A DNA stretch of 64,000 bases, taken from contig NZ_CP063311.1 of assembly GCF_015245355.1 (NCBI RefSeq), positions 2,993,705-3,057,704 of the forward strand, written 5' to 3'. Shown here piece after piece: positions 1 through 9,286 of the stretch. The notes under the pieces are model-generated. The model saw nothing but the letters and a program-made list of their open reading frames with translations, did not search any database and was not told where the DNA came from. The position numbers were made by a program, and so were the translations under genes. This DNA comes from Anabaenopsis elenkinii CCIBt3563. GTDB taxonomy: Bacteria; Cyanobacteriota; Cyanobacteriia; Cyanobacteriales; Nostocaceae. The number at the start of each line of letters is the position of its first letter. Within the stretch, counting starts at the first letter, position 1.

Positions 1-1
1 G

Positions 2-727
2 CGAGATATGGAAATCATTAATTTAGAACTGGGTTTATCAGATTTAGCACAAATTGAACGGCGAATTGAGCGCACACGCAAACTAGCGCGTACCAGCAAA
101 GATGCACAGTTTGAAATCACAGTTTTAGAAAAATTAGCTGCTGCTTTAAACGAGGGTAAATCTGTCCGTCAGGTCAGTTTATCTGCAGAGGAAGGGGAGA
201 TAATTAAGGGATTAGAATTACTGACTAACAAGCCGATTATTTACGCTGCGAATGTGTCTGAGGATGAATTAGCAACGGGTAATGAATTTGTGGAACAGGT
301 TCGACAAGTTGCAGCTGGTGAAAATGCTCAAGTTGTGATTGTTTCAGCGCAGGTAGAAGCGGAATTAGTGGAATTACCAGCAGAGGATAAGGCTGATTTT
401 TTGGCCTCTTTAGGTGTGGAAGAAGGCGGGTTAAAATCCTTGATTCGTGCTACTTACACTCTTTTGGGTTTACGGACTTATTTTACTTCGGGTCCGAAGG
501 AAACCCGCGCTTGGACAATTAACGCGGGAATGTCTGCACCCCAAGCAGCTGGGGTGATTCACTCAGATTTTGAACGGGGATTTATTCGCGCTGAAACTGT
601 GGCTTATCAGGATTTAGTTACACATGGTTCTATGAATGCTGCGAAGGAAAAGGGTTTGGTGCGCAGTGAAGGGAAAGAATATATTGTGCAAGAAGGGGAT
701 GTAATGCTATTCCGCTTTAATGTGTAG
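2..727 (+). CDS. ychF: Redox-regulated ATPase YchF, C-terminal part (5' truncated by window)
   Basis: This is the C-terminal two thirds of the universal Obg-like P-loop ATPase YchF (OLA1 family), a ribosome-associated ATPase linked to oxidative-stress control. The frame is open at the window edge and the first codons read R-D-M-E-I-I-N, an internal conserved stretch of the family, so the ATG at position 8 is internal and not the start. The visible part covers the alpha-helical insertion and the C-terminal TGS-like domain (L-G-L-R-T-Y-F-T, T-R-A-W-T-I, G-V-I-H-S-D-F and E-G-D-V-M-L-F-R-F at the very end). About 240 of the usual ~363 residues are present; the P-loop lies upstream of the window. 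A perfect hairpin follows the stop. Confidence 0.95.
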   Translation, partial: RDMEIINLELGLSDLAQIERRIERTRKLARTSKDAQFEITVLEKLAAALNEGKSVRQVSLSAEEGEIIKGLELLTNKPIIYAANVSEDELATGNEFVEQVRQVAAGENAQVVIVSAQVEAELVELPAEDKADFLASLGVEEGGLKSLIRATYTLLGLRTYFTSGPKETRAWTINAGMSAPQAAGVIHSDFERGFIRAETVAYQDLVTHGSMNAAKEKGLVRSEGKEYIVQEGDVMLFRFNV

Positions 728-738
728 TTATGGGTGGT

Positions 739-761
739 GTCCCCGGTTGGTAACCGGGGAC
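739..761. terminator. GC-rich hairpin between ychF and the kinase gene
   Basis: A perfect 10-bp stem (739-748 with 752-761, arm GTCCCCGGTT) with a 3-base loop lies between two convergent genes. No T-run follows on either strand, so it may be a bidirectional transcription stop or simply an intergenic palindrome. Confidence 0.5.
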
Positions 762-778
762 TATGTGAGTCAAAAAAA

Positions 779-2335
779 CTAACGACTTTTTGTTACCCAA
801 AATTGATAGCCAGATTCATTACTTAAGCTATTGGCGAAACTCCAAGCGTCTACTTCTGAAGTAAAACTCGCAGCTTGGGTTTCTTTACCGACAATCAACG
901 CATCACCACAATAATTATTTTTGACTGTACTCAACGCACTGGAGGGGCCTTTGACAGCCCACCAATCAGCGCCAGAAACATAGGGATGGCCACAAGTTGA
1001 GCTCCATGTGGTAGTGTTGGAAGTTCTAGTATTGACACCTCCAACATAGGTGGAAGCTAAAGATTCTAAACGTTTTCTTTCTGCTGCTAAACGTTGGCGT
1101 TCCTCCCTAGCTCGTCGAGCTTCTGTAGCTAAACGTTGTCGCTCTTGTTGAGCTTGTTGTTTCTCAGCTTCTAGGCGTTTTTGTTCTGCTTCTTGCTTTT
1201 CTCTCTCTGCTTGAGCTGCTCTTTGTTCTGCTTCTAGGCGTTTTTGTTCTGCTTCTTGTTTTTCTCTCTCTGCTTGAGCTGCATTTTGTTGGGCTTCTAG
1301 AATTTGTTGGGTCACAAAAAATCCGCCAGCTAATCCTAAAGCAGTTAACACAACAGTGATGATGATCATTCTTAACTTCAAATTGGAAAACTTAGCTGTT
1401 TTTCCAGTCGGTATTTGCTGATTCTCTACTTCTGTATGGATCAAGGTTTGTGGGAGAGTATCATATTTTGGTGATATGATGACTGTGTTTAAATGGCTGG
1501 GTGGTAATCCTGGTGTATTGATATCTACAGAATGTAAATCCTGATACATTTCTGCCGCTGTTCGATACCGACTAGCTAAATCTAACTTGATGGATTTATC
1601 TAATACCTTTGCCAATTTAGGTTCAAGATTGGGTACATGACTGTGCCAATCCAGTTCCCCTGTAAGTTGACTAGTGTCAAACTCAATTGGTAATTTTCCG
1701 GTGAGGGTATAAATCATTGTTAGTCCCAGAGCATAGAGGTCTGTACTAAATACTGTTCGCCCGGCGCTCTGTTCGGGAGCCATAAACCCTCTGGTTCCTA
1801 CTATTACTGAACTGATGGTGGAACCTGATCCGAGGGTGACTGCTCCCATAGTTTCTTTGACTGCGCCGAAGTCAATTAATACAGGTAAGCGATCGCTATC
1901 TCGTAGGATAATATTTTCAGGTTTAATATCTCGATGAATAATATTTTTGCTGTGAATATATTTCAGGGTATTAAGTAAGGAGGTGAGGATAGCCACCCCT
2001 TGCTCTGAGCTAATGATTCCCACTTGAGCCAGGTTTTTGCCTTCAATATATTCTTGAACTAAATAAAATTGACCCTGATCTGCAAAGTAGCTGAGTAAAG
2101 TAGGAATTTGAGAACAATGGCTTCCGAGTTCTTCTAGTGCTTCCGCTTCTTTGCGGAAGAGTTTTTCAATCATTTCTGTGGAGGTATGATTACTCTGGTG
2201 AGCAGGTTTCAGGCGCTTCAAAACCACCAGACGTTGGGAGGGAATTTGAGTATCCCGAGCTAGAAAGGTTTCACCAAATCCACCGGAACCCAGTGGACTG
2301 AGGATCTCATAACGATTAAGGAGTAAGTTCTGCAT
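779..2335 (-). CDS. Membrane-anchored Ser/Thr protein kinase with coiled coil and C-terminal sensor-like domain
   Basis: A Hanks-type (PknB-like) serine/threonine kinase. Residues 1 to about 270 hold the kinase domain: glycine loop L-G-S-G-G-F-G, catalytic loop H-R-D-I-K-P-E-N near residue 132, D-F-G near 153 and an activation-segment A-P-E. A transmembrane helix lies at about 322-343. A charged coiled coil (~345-425) follows, containing a 21-residue unit rich in E-K-Q-E-A-E-Q-K-R-L-E-A-E that is present twice; the DNA shows a 63-bp tandem repeat near 1171 and 1234. The last ~90 residues form a Trp/Cys-containing domain of unknown function, probably on the other side of the membrane. It lies 271 bp downstream of, and on the same strand as, an FHA-domain transporter, a plausible phosphothreonine-binding partner (inference). 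Confidence 0.9.
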   Translation of the reverse strand: MQNLLLNRYEILSPLGSGGFGETFLARDTQIPSQRLVVLKRLKPAHQSNHTSTEMIEKLFRKEAEALEELGSHCSQIPTLLSYFADQGQFYLVQEYIEGKNLAQVGIISSEQGVAILTSLLNTLKYIHSKNIIHRDIKPENIILRDSDRLPVLIDFGAVKETMGAVTLGSGSTISSVIVGTRGFMAPEQSAGRTVFSTDLYALGLTMIYTLTGKLPIEFDTSQLTGELDWHSHVPNLEPKLAKVLDKSIKLDLASRYRTAAEMYQDLHSVDINTPGLPPSHLNTVIISPKYDTLPQTLIHTEVENQQIPTGKTAKFSNLKLRMIIITVVLTALGLAGGFFVTQQILEAQQNAAQAEREKQEAEQKRLEAEQRAAQAEREKQEAEQKRLEAEKQQAQQERQRLATEARRAREERQRLAAERKRLESLASTYVGGVNTRTSNTTTWSSTCGHPYVSGADWWAVKGPSSALSTVKNNYCGDALIVGKETQAASFTSEVDAWSFANSLSNESGYQFWVTKSR

Positions 2336-2606
2336 ATCTAACTTCTATTTGATTGTGGGTTTGATTGTGGGAACTGAGCTTGGTTTAACTGAAAATAAAT
2401 TTCTGTGGGTTTATATTTAGGGGATATTAAAGTAGAAATTTGAGTCTATTTTTGAGGCGTAAATTGATATACTTTGTCGATAATCAAAGAAAAAGTCAGA
2501 AGTAATTGTCCCTAATTTTTTGCTGTTTAAGATAATTATTGCGAAATATTCTTGAGTTAGCATCATAGAAAACATTGGTAATTAGTAGGGAATTTTTCAA
2601 CTGGGA

Positions 2607-4973
2607 TCAGAGGATGTCTTTCTTTTTTTGAATGATCAAGGTAACTATCAGATAAACTAAGCTATGCAGGAGCAATAATTTCCAGTTGAGACTGAGATTA
2701 TCCCAACTGGGTTCGTAGACATCGGTGATAGCAAATGGTGCTGGGATGCTAGTACCATCAGGAAGTAAAATAGGCTCTGGGACTAAAGCATTGATATTCA
2801 CCAAAGATCCATAAGCTCCCACAGACCACCGACTAACCATTAACCAGGCAAGGTATTTACTGATTCCTTCAGTTTTAAATAAAACTCCAGAGAAAATAAT
2901 TTGCGGTAATAGTAATACTACTAAAGCACTGTTAGCCTGGGTGCTGTTTTTCACAGCAGCAGAAACCATTAACCCTAGACAGAAACAAGAAAATAAAGTC
3001 AAAAAGCTCGTAATAGAAACGCCATAAAACCAGGGAACTGTTAGAGAATCTGGCGCAGCAAAACTGATGAGAATAGCAATGACCATGATTATGGTTTGTA
3101 AACAAGCTATTCCCGAAAGAACTAATACCTTTGAGGTTAAATAGCTAAAACAACTTAAATTAACTAGTCTTTCTCTTAAATAAATATCATTTTCTTTAAC
3201 AATTTCTTGTAAAGAAGTACCTAAACCTATCCAAATAGCAGCACAAGTAAAGACCAAGACCACAGTTTGAGCTAGGGGAGCTAGTCTAGGGTTAGCTTCA
3301 CTAGGGAGAATAAAGGGTTCTTGATCTGCTATGGCTAAATTAATCAGTAAAATACCAAGGGGTGCGGTGACCAGGGAGATAATTAAGTTCACTCGGTCTC
3401 GAATCACTAACTGTAGATATCTTTGGGCTAATATCCAGGTTTGATCTACTAAAGAGGCCTGAACTTGGCGAGGTTTGGCTGTGATGATGTGGGAATTGCT
3501 CATACCCAAGCGTTGGTCAATATATTGGGTTTGATAAGGTGACTGTTTAAATAGTTCCGCAGTTCTGATGACAACTTCTTGATTATCCAACTCGATATAA
3601 ATATCTGCGAAATCTTTGTTATTTAAGTTAAAAAATACACAGGCATCCTCAAATGAGCCAAAGTAGCAGAGGTTACCACCTTGACCGAGAAATACAATGC
3701 GGTCACACAGATCAATATTAGTTGTAGCATGGGTAACTAAAATGATGGTTCTGCCTTGATTAGCCAACTTTCTGAGCAGTTGCATCATTTTTTTATCTAA
3801 ACCTGGGTCTAACCCTGATGTGGGTTCATCTAGAAAAAATAGTTTAGGATCGACTAATAACTCTACTCCGATAGAAACTCGCTTTAATTGTCCGCCACTG
3901 AGGTTTTTAACTAACACATCCCGACAGGGTAACAGTTCAATTTGAGTTAGGGTTTTTTGAATAATTGAATTTAGATCAGTATCGGGGGGAAGTCTGAGTT
4001 TAGCTGCATATCTTAAAGCTTCTGTAACTGTTAATTCCTTGTGAATAATATCTGATTGAGGTACATAACCGATTTGATTGCGATAAATATTAAAGCTCTG
4101 TCTGAGGTTTTCTCCATTGATGTAAACTGCGCCTTGGCTTGTAGGTTGAATCCCCAACAAGGTTTTCATTAAAGTAGATTTACCTGCTCCACTTCCCCCA
4201 ACTAAAGCAACTAGTTGGCCTGGCTCTATGGGTAAAGAAATTTTATTAAGTAAGACTTTTTGGGAATTTTTATATTTAACGAGTCTGAGAATGTTTTTGG
4301 CGTCAAGGCGAATATGATTACCTGTATCGGAAATGACTAATTCATCTCCTTGTAAGACTAAGGTATAAGGGACAATTTTAATAATTGCACCAGAGGTAAG
4401 ATGAGTTTTACCATTGACTTTTTTACCATTGACAAAAACGCCATTGGTACTGTAATCATACAAAATATATTCCCCTGACCTGATATATTCAATCACCGCG
4501 TGTCTACGGGAAATGGTAGGAGCGATAATTTGTAAGTTAGCTGTGGGGTCTCTACCTACAACGGTTGACTTTTCCTTGAGACAGATGGATGAGAAAAATA
4601 AAGTTTTATGGTGATGAGAACTACTGCCAGGGTTGTGAAATTCTAATGTTACTAAAATATTAAAATTTTGACCTATTTTAATAATATCTCCGTTTTGGAG
4701 TAAATATCCTAAATCATGACTAATTAAATGATTATTTATAAAGAGTTTATTACTACTTGGTTGCAGGCGATCGCCATCATAAATGTAGTAATTTCCGTCA
4801 ACTTCGACTAAAGTAGCTTGACAGCGACTAATTACTGTCCAGTCTGGAGGTACTAATAAGTCTGCTAGTTGGGGATCTCTGCCTATGATATGTTGGCTTT
4901 GGGTAAGTTCAAATTTGGGGAGTGTTTGACCCTGATTGCTAAGAATAATATAGGGTCTAGAGGTTGGGGTCAT
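2607..4973 (-). CDS. FHA-domain ABC transporter (ATPase-permease fusion, ABCG/ABC-2 type)
   Basis: A single-polypeptide half transporter of the FHA-ABC-ABC2 architecture. Two forkhead-associated domains lie at roughly 20-100 and 125-205; the second has clear motifs (V-G-R-D-P, S-R-R-H-A, S-T-N-G-V-F-V-N-G). The ABC ATPase follows with Walker A G-G-S-G-A-G-K-S-T near 258, signature L-S-G-G-Q near 358 and Walker B L-F-F-L-D-E-P near 377. The C-terminal part from about 515 is an ABC-2 type membrane domain with about six hydrophobic helices. FHA domains bind phosphothreonine, so activity or assembly may be set by a Ser/Thr kinase; the next gene downstream on this strand is one. The substrate cannot be read from the sequence; related proteins are annotated as exporters. 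Confidence 0.92.
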   Translation of the reverse strand: MTPTSRPYIILSNQGQTLPKFELTQSQHIIGRDPQLADLLVPPDWTVISRCQATLVEVDGNYYIYDGDRLQPSSNKLFINNHLISHDLGYLLQNGDIIKIGQNFNILVTLEFHNPGSSSHHHKTLFFSSICLKEKSTVVGRDPTANLQIIAPTISRRHAVIEYIRSGEYILYDYSTNGVFVNGKKVNGKTHLTSGAIIKIVPYTLVLQGDELVISDTGNHIRLDAKNILRLVKYKNSQKVLLNKISLPIEPGQLVALVGGSGAGKSTLMKTLLGIQPTSQGAVYINGENLRQSFNIYRNQIGYVPQSDIIHKELTVTEALRYAAKLRLPPDTDLNSIIQKTLTQIELLPCRDVLVKNLSGGQLKRVSIGVELLVDPKLFFLDEPTSGLDPGLDKKMMQLLRKLANQGRTIILVTHATTNIDLCDRIVFLGQGGNLCYFGSFEDACVFFNLNNKDFADIYIELDNQEVVIRTAELFKQSPYQTQYIDQRLGMSNSHIITAKPRQVQASLVDQTWILAQRYLQLVIRDRVNLIISLVTAPLGILLINLAIADQEPFILPSEANPRLAPLAQTVVLVFTCAAIWIGLGTSLQEIVKENDIYLRERLVNLSCFSYLTSKVLVLSGIACLQTIIMVIAILISFAAPDSLTVPWFYGVSITSFLTLFSCFCLGLMVSAAVKNSTQANSALVVLLLPQIIFSGVLFKTEGISKYLAWLMVSRWSVGAYGSLVNINALVPEPILLPDGTSIPAPFAITDVYEPSWDNLSLNWKLLLLHSLVYLIVTLIIQKKKDIL

Positions 4974-5290
4974 GCTAATGGATTTATGTATAAGTAAGAA
5001 ATGTTACTGTATTAATTGTTAATTACTCAAAAACTAGGTTTAAATATCCTGTGTTTCATCGGGGTTATTGAGATTTTAATTGCTATTGGAGTTATTAAAT
5101 ATACTTAAGTAGTAATAATATCTTTAACATTGTATAAAATTTATTGCATCTATCCTAAGACATATTTTTTATGTTTATGGGTAGCAAGGTTGTTTGATCA
5201 AAGTCACAAAAAGCAAAACCGGAGGGGGATAACCTCCGGTGTCGTCAAAATTGATCGGGGAATAAAGTTTAAATTTGATTTAAATTTGAT
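4974..5290. other. Intergenic region between FHA-ABC gene and dapF
   Basis: 317 bases without a gene. It is AT-rich and must hold the promoter of the FHA-ABC gene on the minus strand, though no clear -35/-10 pair stands out. Near dapF it contains a terminator hairpin and a short tandem repeat, listed separately. Confidence 0.6.
5218..5240 (-). terminator. Rho-independent terminator downstream of dapF
   Basis: Read on the minus strand, a GC-rich hairpin with arms ACCGGAGG / CCTCCGGT is followed by TTTTGCTTTTT, the classical intrinsic terminator layout. It lies about 50 bases after the dapF stop codon. Confidence 0.75.
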
Positions 5291-5300
5291 TTAAATTTGA
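5268..5300. repeat. 11-bp tandem repeat, three copies, overlapping the dapF stop
   Basis: Three consecutive copies of TTTAAATTTGA run from 5268 to 5300. The third copy covers the dapF stop codon (5291-5293), so the last codons of dapF are part of the repeat. Confidence 0.85.
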
Positions 5301-6130
5301 CCGGTAAAGACTCGTTGAGCTGGCCCTGTCATGTAAATTCGTTGGTTGGTTTGTGACCATTCAATTTGCAACGGACCACCGGGTAATTCTACAGTGGCGG
5401 TGCGATCGCATTTTCCAGTTAACACCCCTGCTACTAGGGAAGCACAAGCACCAGTTCCACAAGCTAATGTAATACCTGCGCCTCTTTCCCACACCCGCAT
5501 TTTTAAATAGTCCCGACTGACTACTTGAATAAATTCCGTGTTTGTACGTTGGGGAAAGACTGGATGATGTTCAAATTGAGGGCCAATCATTTCTAGGTCA
5601 ATGGCGGCGACATCTTCCACAAAGGTGATACAGTGGGGATTACCCATACTTACACAGGTAACTTCCCAGGTTTTTCCTGCTACTTCTAAGGGTTGATTAA
5701 TCACTTTTGTCTGAGCAGTCCCCAGGGTTGTGGGAATTTCCCCAGCTAGCAACCGGGGTAAACCCATATCTACCTTGACTTGACCATCAGCCATGAGTTG
5801 GGGTGTAATTACACCTGCTAGGGTATGAATATGATATGAGTCTTTGGTTCTAGATTCCCCTTCTAAGTCAGCTAAAAATCTGCCTAAACAACGAATACCA
5901 TTACCACACATTTCCGGTTCTGAACCATCGGAATTAAAAATCCGCATAGTATAATCAGTACCGTTTTCTCCTGGTAAGGCAAAAATTACACCATCAGCAC
6001 CAATGCCAAAATGGCGATCGCATAACTTAACTGCTTGTTCAGGAGTCAACAATGGTAAAGATGACAAGCGATTATCTATTAAAATAAAATCATTCCCCAA
6101 CCCATGATACTTAGTAAATTCTGTTTCCAT
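5291..6130 (-). CDS. dapF: Diaminopimelate epimerase
   Basis: Converts LL- to meso-diaminopimelate in the lysine and peptidoglycan precursor pathway. The 279 residues match the usual family length. Both catalytic cysteine regions are present: the first in [12 protein letters not shown] near residue 73 and the second in A-C-G-T-G-A-C-A near residue 223. The N-terminus [11 protein letters not shown] is characteristic of the family. The gene stands alone: its neighbours are an FHA-ABC transporter downstream and a Mg-protoporphyrin cyclase gene upstream on the same strand. An intrinsic terminator follows it. The final few residues are encoded by a tandem DNA repeat, so the C-terminal end could vary between strains. 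Confidence 0.97.
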   Translation of the reverse strand: METEFTKYHGLGNDFILIDNRLSSLPLLTPEQAVKLCDRHFGIGADGVIFALPGENGTDYTMRIFNSDGSEPEMCGNGIRCLGRFLADLEGESRTKDSYHIHTLAGVITPQLMADGQVKVDMGLPRLLAGEIPTTLGTAQTKVINQPLEVAGKTWEVTCVSMGNPHCITFVEDVAAIDLEMIGPQFEHHPVFPQRTNTEFIQVVSRDYLKMRVWERGAGITLACGTGACASLVAGVLTGKCDRTATVELPGGPLQIEWSQTNQRIYMTGPAQRVFTGQI

Positions 6131-6186
6131 CTTCCCTAGAATAAATTATCAATGACTAGAGGAAATTATAACGAAAATGCAGACAT

Positions 6187-6208
6187 ACCCCACCTAAAAA
6201 GATGGGGT
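6187..6208. terminator. Hairpin downstream of the cyclase gene
   Basis: CCCCACCT, a 6-base loop and then AGATGGGG form an imperfect stem followed by TTTT on the plus strand. It lies between the cyclase stop and the dapF start. The T-run is on the plus side, so its use as a terminator for the minus-strand cyclase gene is uncertain. Confidence 0.35.
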
Positions 6209-6228
6209 TTTACCTACCATGAATAAAT

Positions 6229-7305
6229 TTAACTAACTGTGGCGCGTGTTGATTCAGTATTAATGGGTTTGATCAAGTACAGACGTAACATATGGGAAAT
6301 AATCGCCCAAGTGGGGGAGATTTTTTCCCAGAACTTGATAATTCCAGGACGATTACTTTCCTTAATTTCCGTCAGTCTCTGGGTGTTGATGAAACACTGT
6401 TCTAATCTCCAGAAGAATTCCGGATGATTAGTATTTAAAATTACCGGGAAAGCCCTGGCTGAGGTATTATTAGTCTCCTGAATGACTGTATTATTGTATT
6501 TGCGCGGGTGTATACCAATGGCTTCATAAAATGAGGCCCGTTCAAATACTGTAATGGTATGGGTGACAAATACAGTTAGTAAAAAGAATCGCACCCACAA
6601 TCGTGCTTTCCAATTGTTCCATAATTTTGGTTGCGATCGCAGCAGGGCTTTAAAGAAATCCCCATGACGGTTTTCATCCTGACACCAACTTTCAAATTTA
6701 CGGAACAGAGGATAAAATTGATATTCAGGATTTGCCTGTATATGGCGATGGATTAAGATGTAACGCCAATAACCAATTTTCTCCGAGAGGTAGACTGTAT
6801 AAATTACCCATTCTGGTGGGAAAAAAGTATATGTCCGGTGTTTAGTCAGATAACTTAGGTCTAGAGACAGATTAAAATCTGCCATAGATTTATTCAGAAA
6901 TCCCGCATGGCGTGCTTCATCCCGTGCCATATAATTAAAAGCATCAGCCAAGAGGGGATTTTTGGCCTTGAGTCGGCGAGATAATTCTTTAAACAGCAAA
7001 AACCCCGAAAACTCTGACGTGCATGAACGCTCTAAAAAGTCAATAAAAGCACGGCGTTTTTCTCCATCAACGTGCTCCCAAGATTGCTGAAACTCCTCAT
7101 CGCGCACGAAGTGATGGCGGTTATAGTCAGCGCGCAACTCAGCGACAATGGCCTCCAACTCAGTCTCATTCGCGGAAATATCCAAATTAGCCACCGCTTC
7201 AAAGTCAGTGGTATAAAAGCGAGGCGTTAACAAAGTTTCCTGAACTGGTGCTTTAATCCCTGGTTTGGTGTAATTGGGGTTGGTAGTTTCAACAGACTTA
7301 ACCAT
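6229..7305 (-). CDS. acsF: Mg-protoporphyrin IX monomethyl ester oxidative cyclase, probable low-oxygen isoform
   Basis: Di-iron enzyme that forms the isocyclic ring of chlorophyll (AcsF/ChlA/CHL27 family). Iron-ligand motifs are visible: a Glu in E-F-S-G-F-L-L, the first E-x-x-H in R-D-E-A-R-H-A-G and the second in D-E-N-R-H-G-D-F-F. The ATG at 7305 begins M-V-K-S-V-E, the usual family N-terminus; an in-frame ATG at 7368 would add 21 unconserved residues. The protein diverges from the typical constitutive cyclase in its last third. It sits divergently next to hemN. Cyanobacteria are known to pair a second cyclase (ChlA-II) with hemN, and often with heme oxygenase 2, for micro-oxic pigment synthesis under the MarR-type activator ChlR. 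No heme oxygenase gene is present here. Calling it the low-oxygen isoform rests on this neighbourhood. Confidence 0.88.
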   Translation of the reverse strand: MVKSVETTNPNYTKPGIKAPVQETLLTPRFYTTDFEAVANLDISANETELEAIVAELRADYNRHHFVRDEEFQQSWEHVDGEKRRAFIDFLERSCTSEFSGFLLFKELSRRLKAKNPLLADAFNYMARDEARHAGFLNKSMADFNLSLDLSYLTKHRTYTFFPPEWVIYTVYLSEKIGYWRYILIHRHIQANPEYQFYPLFRKFESWCQDENRHGDFFKALLRSQPKLWNNWKARLWVRFFLLTVFVTHTITVFERASFYEAIGIHPRKYNNTVIQETNNTSARAFPVILNTNHPEFFWRLEQCFINTQRLTEIKESNRPGIIKFWEKISPTWAIISHMLRLYLIKPINTESTRATVS

Positions 7306-7759
7306 GAGACTGCTTTCATGTTTGATCTTTTCATATTTATATAAGCATAAATTATCAAAATCAGACATCAGTTAAATTATTGAAAAGTAATTTTAGAGAA
7401 ATAATCTTAACTACCAATTGGTAATTCCGATTTTATCCAGTCATCCAGGGAACCCAGGGACTATTAGAGGCTAAATGTGTACGGTGAAAACCAGCCAAAT
7501 CTAAAGAAATATTAATAAGTTTATAGCTATACAAATATTAATAGTTAAATGATTTTATGAGAGAACAATAATGCGATGCCTACCACCAATGATGATCGCA
7601 GCCAATTTCTGTAATTGAGGCTATTTGGTGGGAGTCAATACATCACCCATTGGGGGAACTCTTTACACTAGACAACAGCGAAAGCAGAGAAATGTATTGG
7701 TAGTTTGATTTCCGCCGCGCTACATGAGGCGGGATGGTTACAGTTTTTTGGAGGTCTTG
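7306..7759. promoter_or_regulatory. Divergent promoter region between acsF isoform and hemN
   Basis: This region must drive both divergent genes. It contains a perfect 12-bp palindrome TACCAATTGGTA at 7412-7423, close to the cyclase side. MarR-type regulators such as ChlR bind palindromes, but I have no ChlR consensus to compare. A strong ribosome-binding site GGAGGT at 7750-7755 sets the hemN start at 7760. Confidence 0.45.
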
Positions 7760-9142
7760 ATGGTTTTTGTCTTGCCTGGTGTTAAATTTGATCTAGAGAT
7801 GATCAAAAAGTATGATACTCCTGCACCCCGATATACAAGTTATCCACCCGCTACGGAATTAAATACAGAATTTACTATAAGTGATTTTCACACCGCCATC
7901 GGCGCATCCAACTACCGAAAATCTCCCCTATCCTTATACTTCCATATTCCCTTTTGTCAGACTGCTTGTTACTTTTGCGGGTGTAATACAGTAATTTCTC
8001 AAAACAAGAATATTGCCAAACCTTATATAGAACATTTGGCGCGAGAAATCAACAACATGGCCCCCTTGATTGATACAGATAGAAGGGTTTTACAAATTCA
8101 TTGGGGTGGTGGTACACCCAACTATTTAAACCAGGAACAAGTCAAATTTTTGTGGAGACAAATTACAGATAATTTTAATATTGATTCTCAAGCTGAAATT
8201 TCCATTGAGATTAATCCCCGTTACGTTGATCAGGACTATATTTTCTTTCTGCGTGAGGTAGGATTTAACCGTATTAGTTTTGGTATTCAGGACTTTAACC
8301 CCCAAGTCCAAATTGCTGTGAATCGCATCCAACCAGAAGAATTACTGTTTGATGTCATGGGTTGGATTAAAGCAGCCAAGTTTGATAGTGTGAATGTAGA
8401 CCTAATTTATGGTTTACCCCATCAAACTCTCCAGACCTTTCGGGAAACAGTCAGCAAAACCATTGCATTAGATCCTAACCGCATTGTTGTGTTTAACTTC
8501 GCCTATGTACCATGGATGAAACCAGCACAAAAAAATATTCCCCAAGTCGCATTACCTCAACCCCAGGAAAAGCTAGAAATCCTCAAAATGACCATTGAGG
8601 AACTCACAACTAATAAGTATCTCTTCATTGGTATGGATCATTTTGCTAAAGAAAATGATGAACTAGCGATCGCCCAACAAAATCGTACCCTCCAGCGTAA
8701 CTTTCAGGGATACACCACCCACGCAGGAACCGAACTATTAGGCTTTGGTGCTACATCTATTAGTATGCTCCATGATGCTTATGTACAGAACCACAAGCAA
8801 TTAAAGAATTATTATCAGGCGATCGCCTCCGATACGTTACCTATAAGTAAAGGTGTTAAACTTACTCAAGATGATATCATCAGAAGGGATGTAATCATGT
8901 CTATTATGTCTCACTTTCATCTGCATAAGCAAAATATAGAAGACAAATATCACATCAATTTCGATAAATATTTTACCAATGAACTAGAGGCTTTAGCACA
9001 ACTCCAAGCTGATGGACTGGTGAACATATCAACCAAAGACATAGAGGTGACAGATATTGGTAGGTTATTAGTCAGAAATATTGCTGTTATATTTGACAAT
9101 TATCACCAAACCAAAGCACAGCGATTTTCCCGAGCAATTTGA
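7760..9142 (+). CDS. hemN: Oxygen-independent coproporphyrinogen III oxidase
   Basis: Radical-SAM enzyme that converts coproporphyrinogen III to protoporphyrinogen IX without oxygen. The cluster motif C-Q-T-A-C-Y-F-C-G-C (C-x3-C-x2-C) and the W-G-G-G-T-P SAM-binding motif are present, and the N-terminus has the family's K-Y-D-T-P-A-P-R-Y-T-S-Y-P-P. The start at 7760 is chosen because GGAGGT lies four bases upstream and the N-terminus M-V-F-V-L-P-G-V-K-F fits cyanobacterial HemN; an upstream ATG at 7724 adds 12 residues without support. The resulting 460 residues match the family. It is divergent from a Mg-protoporphyrin cyclase isoform, which suggests joint induction under low oxygen. Confidence 0.95.
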   Translation: MVFVLPGVKFDLEMIKKYDTPAPRYTSYPPATELNTEFTISDFHTAIGASNYRKSPLSLYFHIPFCQTACYFCGCNTVISQNKNIAKPYIEHLAREINNMAPLIDTDRRVLQIHWGGGTPNYLNQEQVKFLWRQITDNFNIDSQAEISIEINPRYVDQDYIFFLREVGFNRISFGIQDFNPQVQIAVNRIQPEELLFDVMGWIKAAKFDSVNVDLIYGLPHQTLQTFRETVSKTIALDPNRIVVFNFAYVPWMKPAQKNIPQVALPQPQEKLEILKMTIEELTTNKYLFIGMDHFAKENDELAIAQQNRTLQRNFQGYTTHAGTELLGFGATSISMLHDAYVQNHKQLKNYYQAIASDTLPISKGVKLTQDDIIRRDVIMSIMSHFHLHKQNIEDKYHINFDKYFTNELEALAQLQADGLVNISTKDIEVTDIGRLLVRNIAVIFDNYHQTKAQRFSRAI

Positions 9143-9197
9143 TCTGGTTAACGAGAGGATGTTGGAAAATTGATGATTAATGTATAAAATATTACTT

Positions 9198-9234
9198 AAA
9201 CCCACCCTAACCCTCCCCGTGTCAGGGGAGGGGA
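9198..9234. repeat. Copy of a GGGGAGGGTTAGGGTGGG-type dispersed repeat
   Basis: CCCACCCTAACCCTCCCC followed by GGGGAGGGG forms a short palindrome-containing unit. The reverse complement of the same unit occurs at 61728-61766, and a diverged copy at about 57676-57703. Confidence 0.7.
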
Positions 9235-9286
9235 TTTGATTTTATTGTGATACCCACAGATACCCGACTTCTAGCTAAATTATGGT

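Noticed and set aside
8126..8332. Minus-strand frame inside hemN
   Set aside because: Shadow of the hemN coding sequence with no independent support; the same applies to the other frames antisense or out of frame within confirmed genes.
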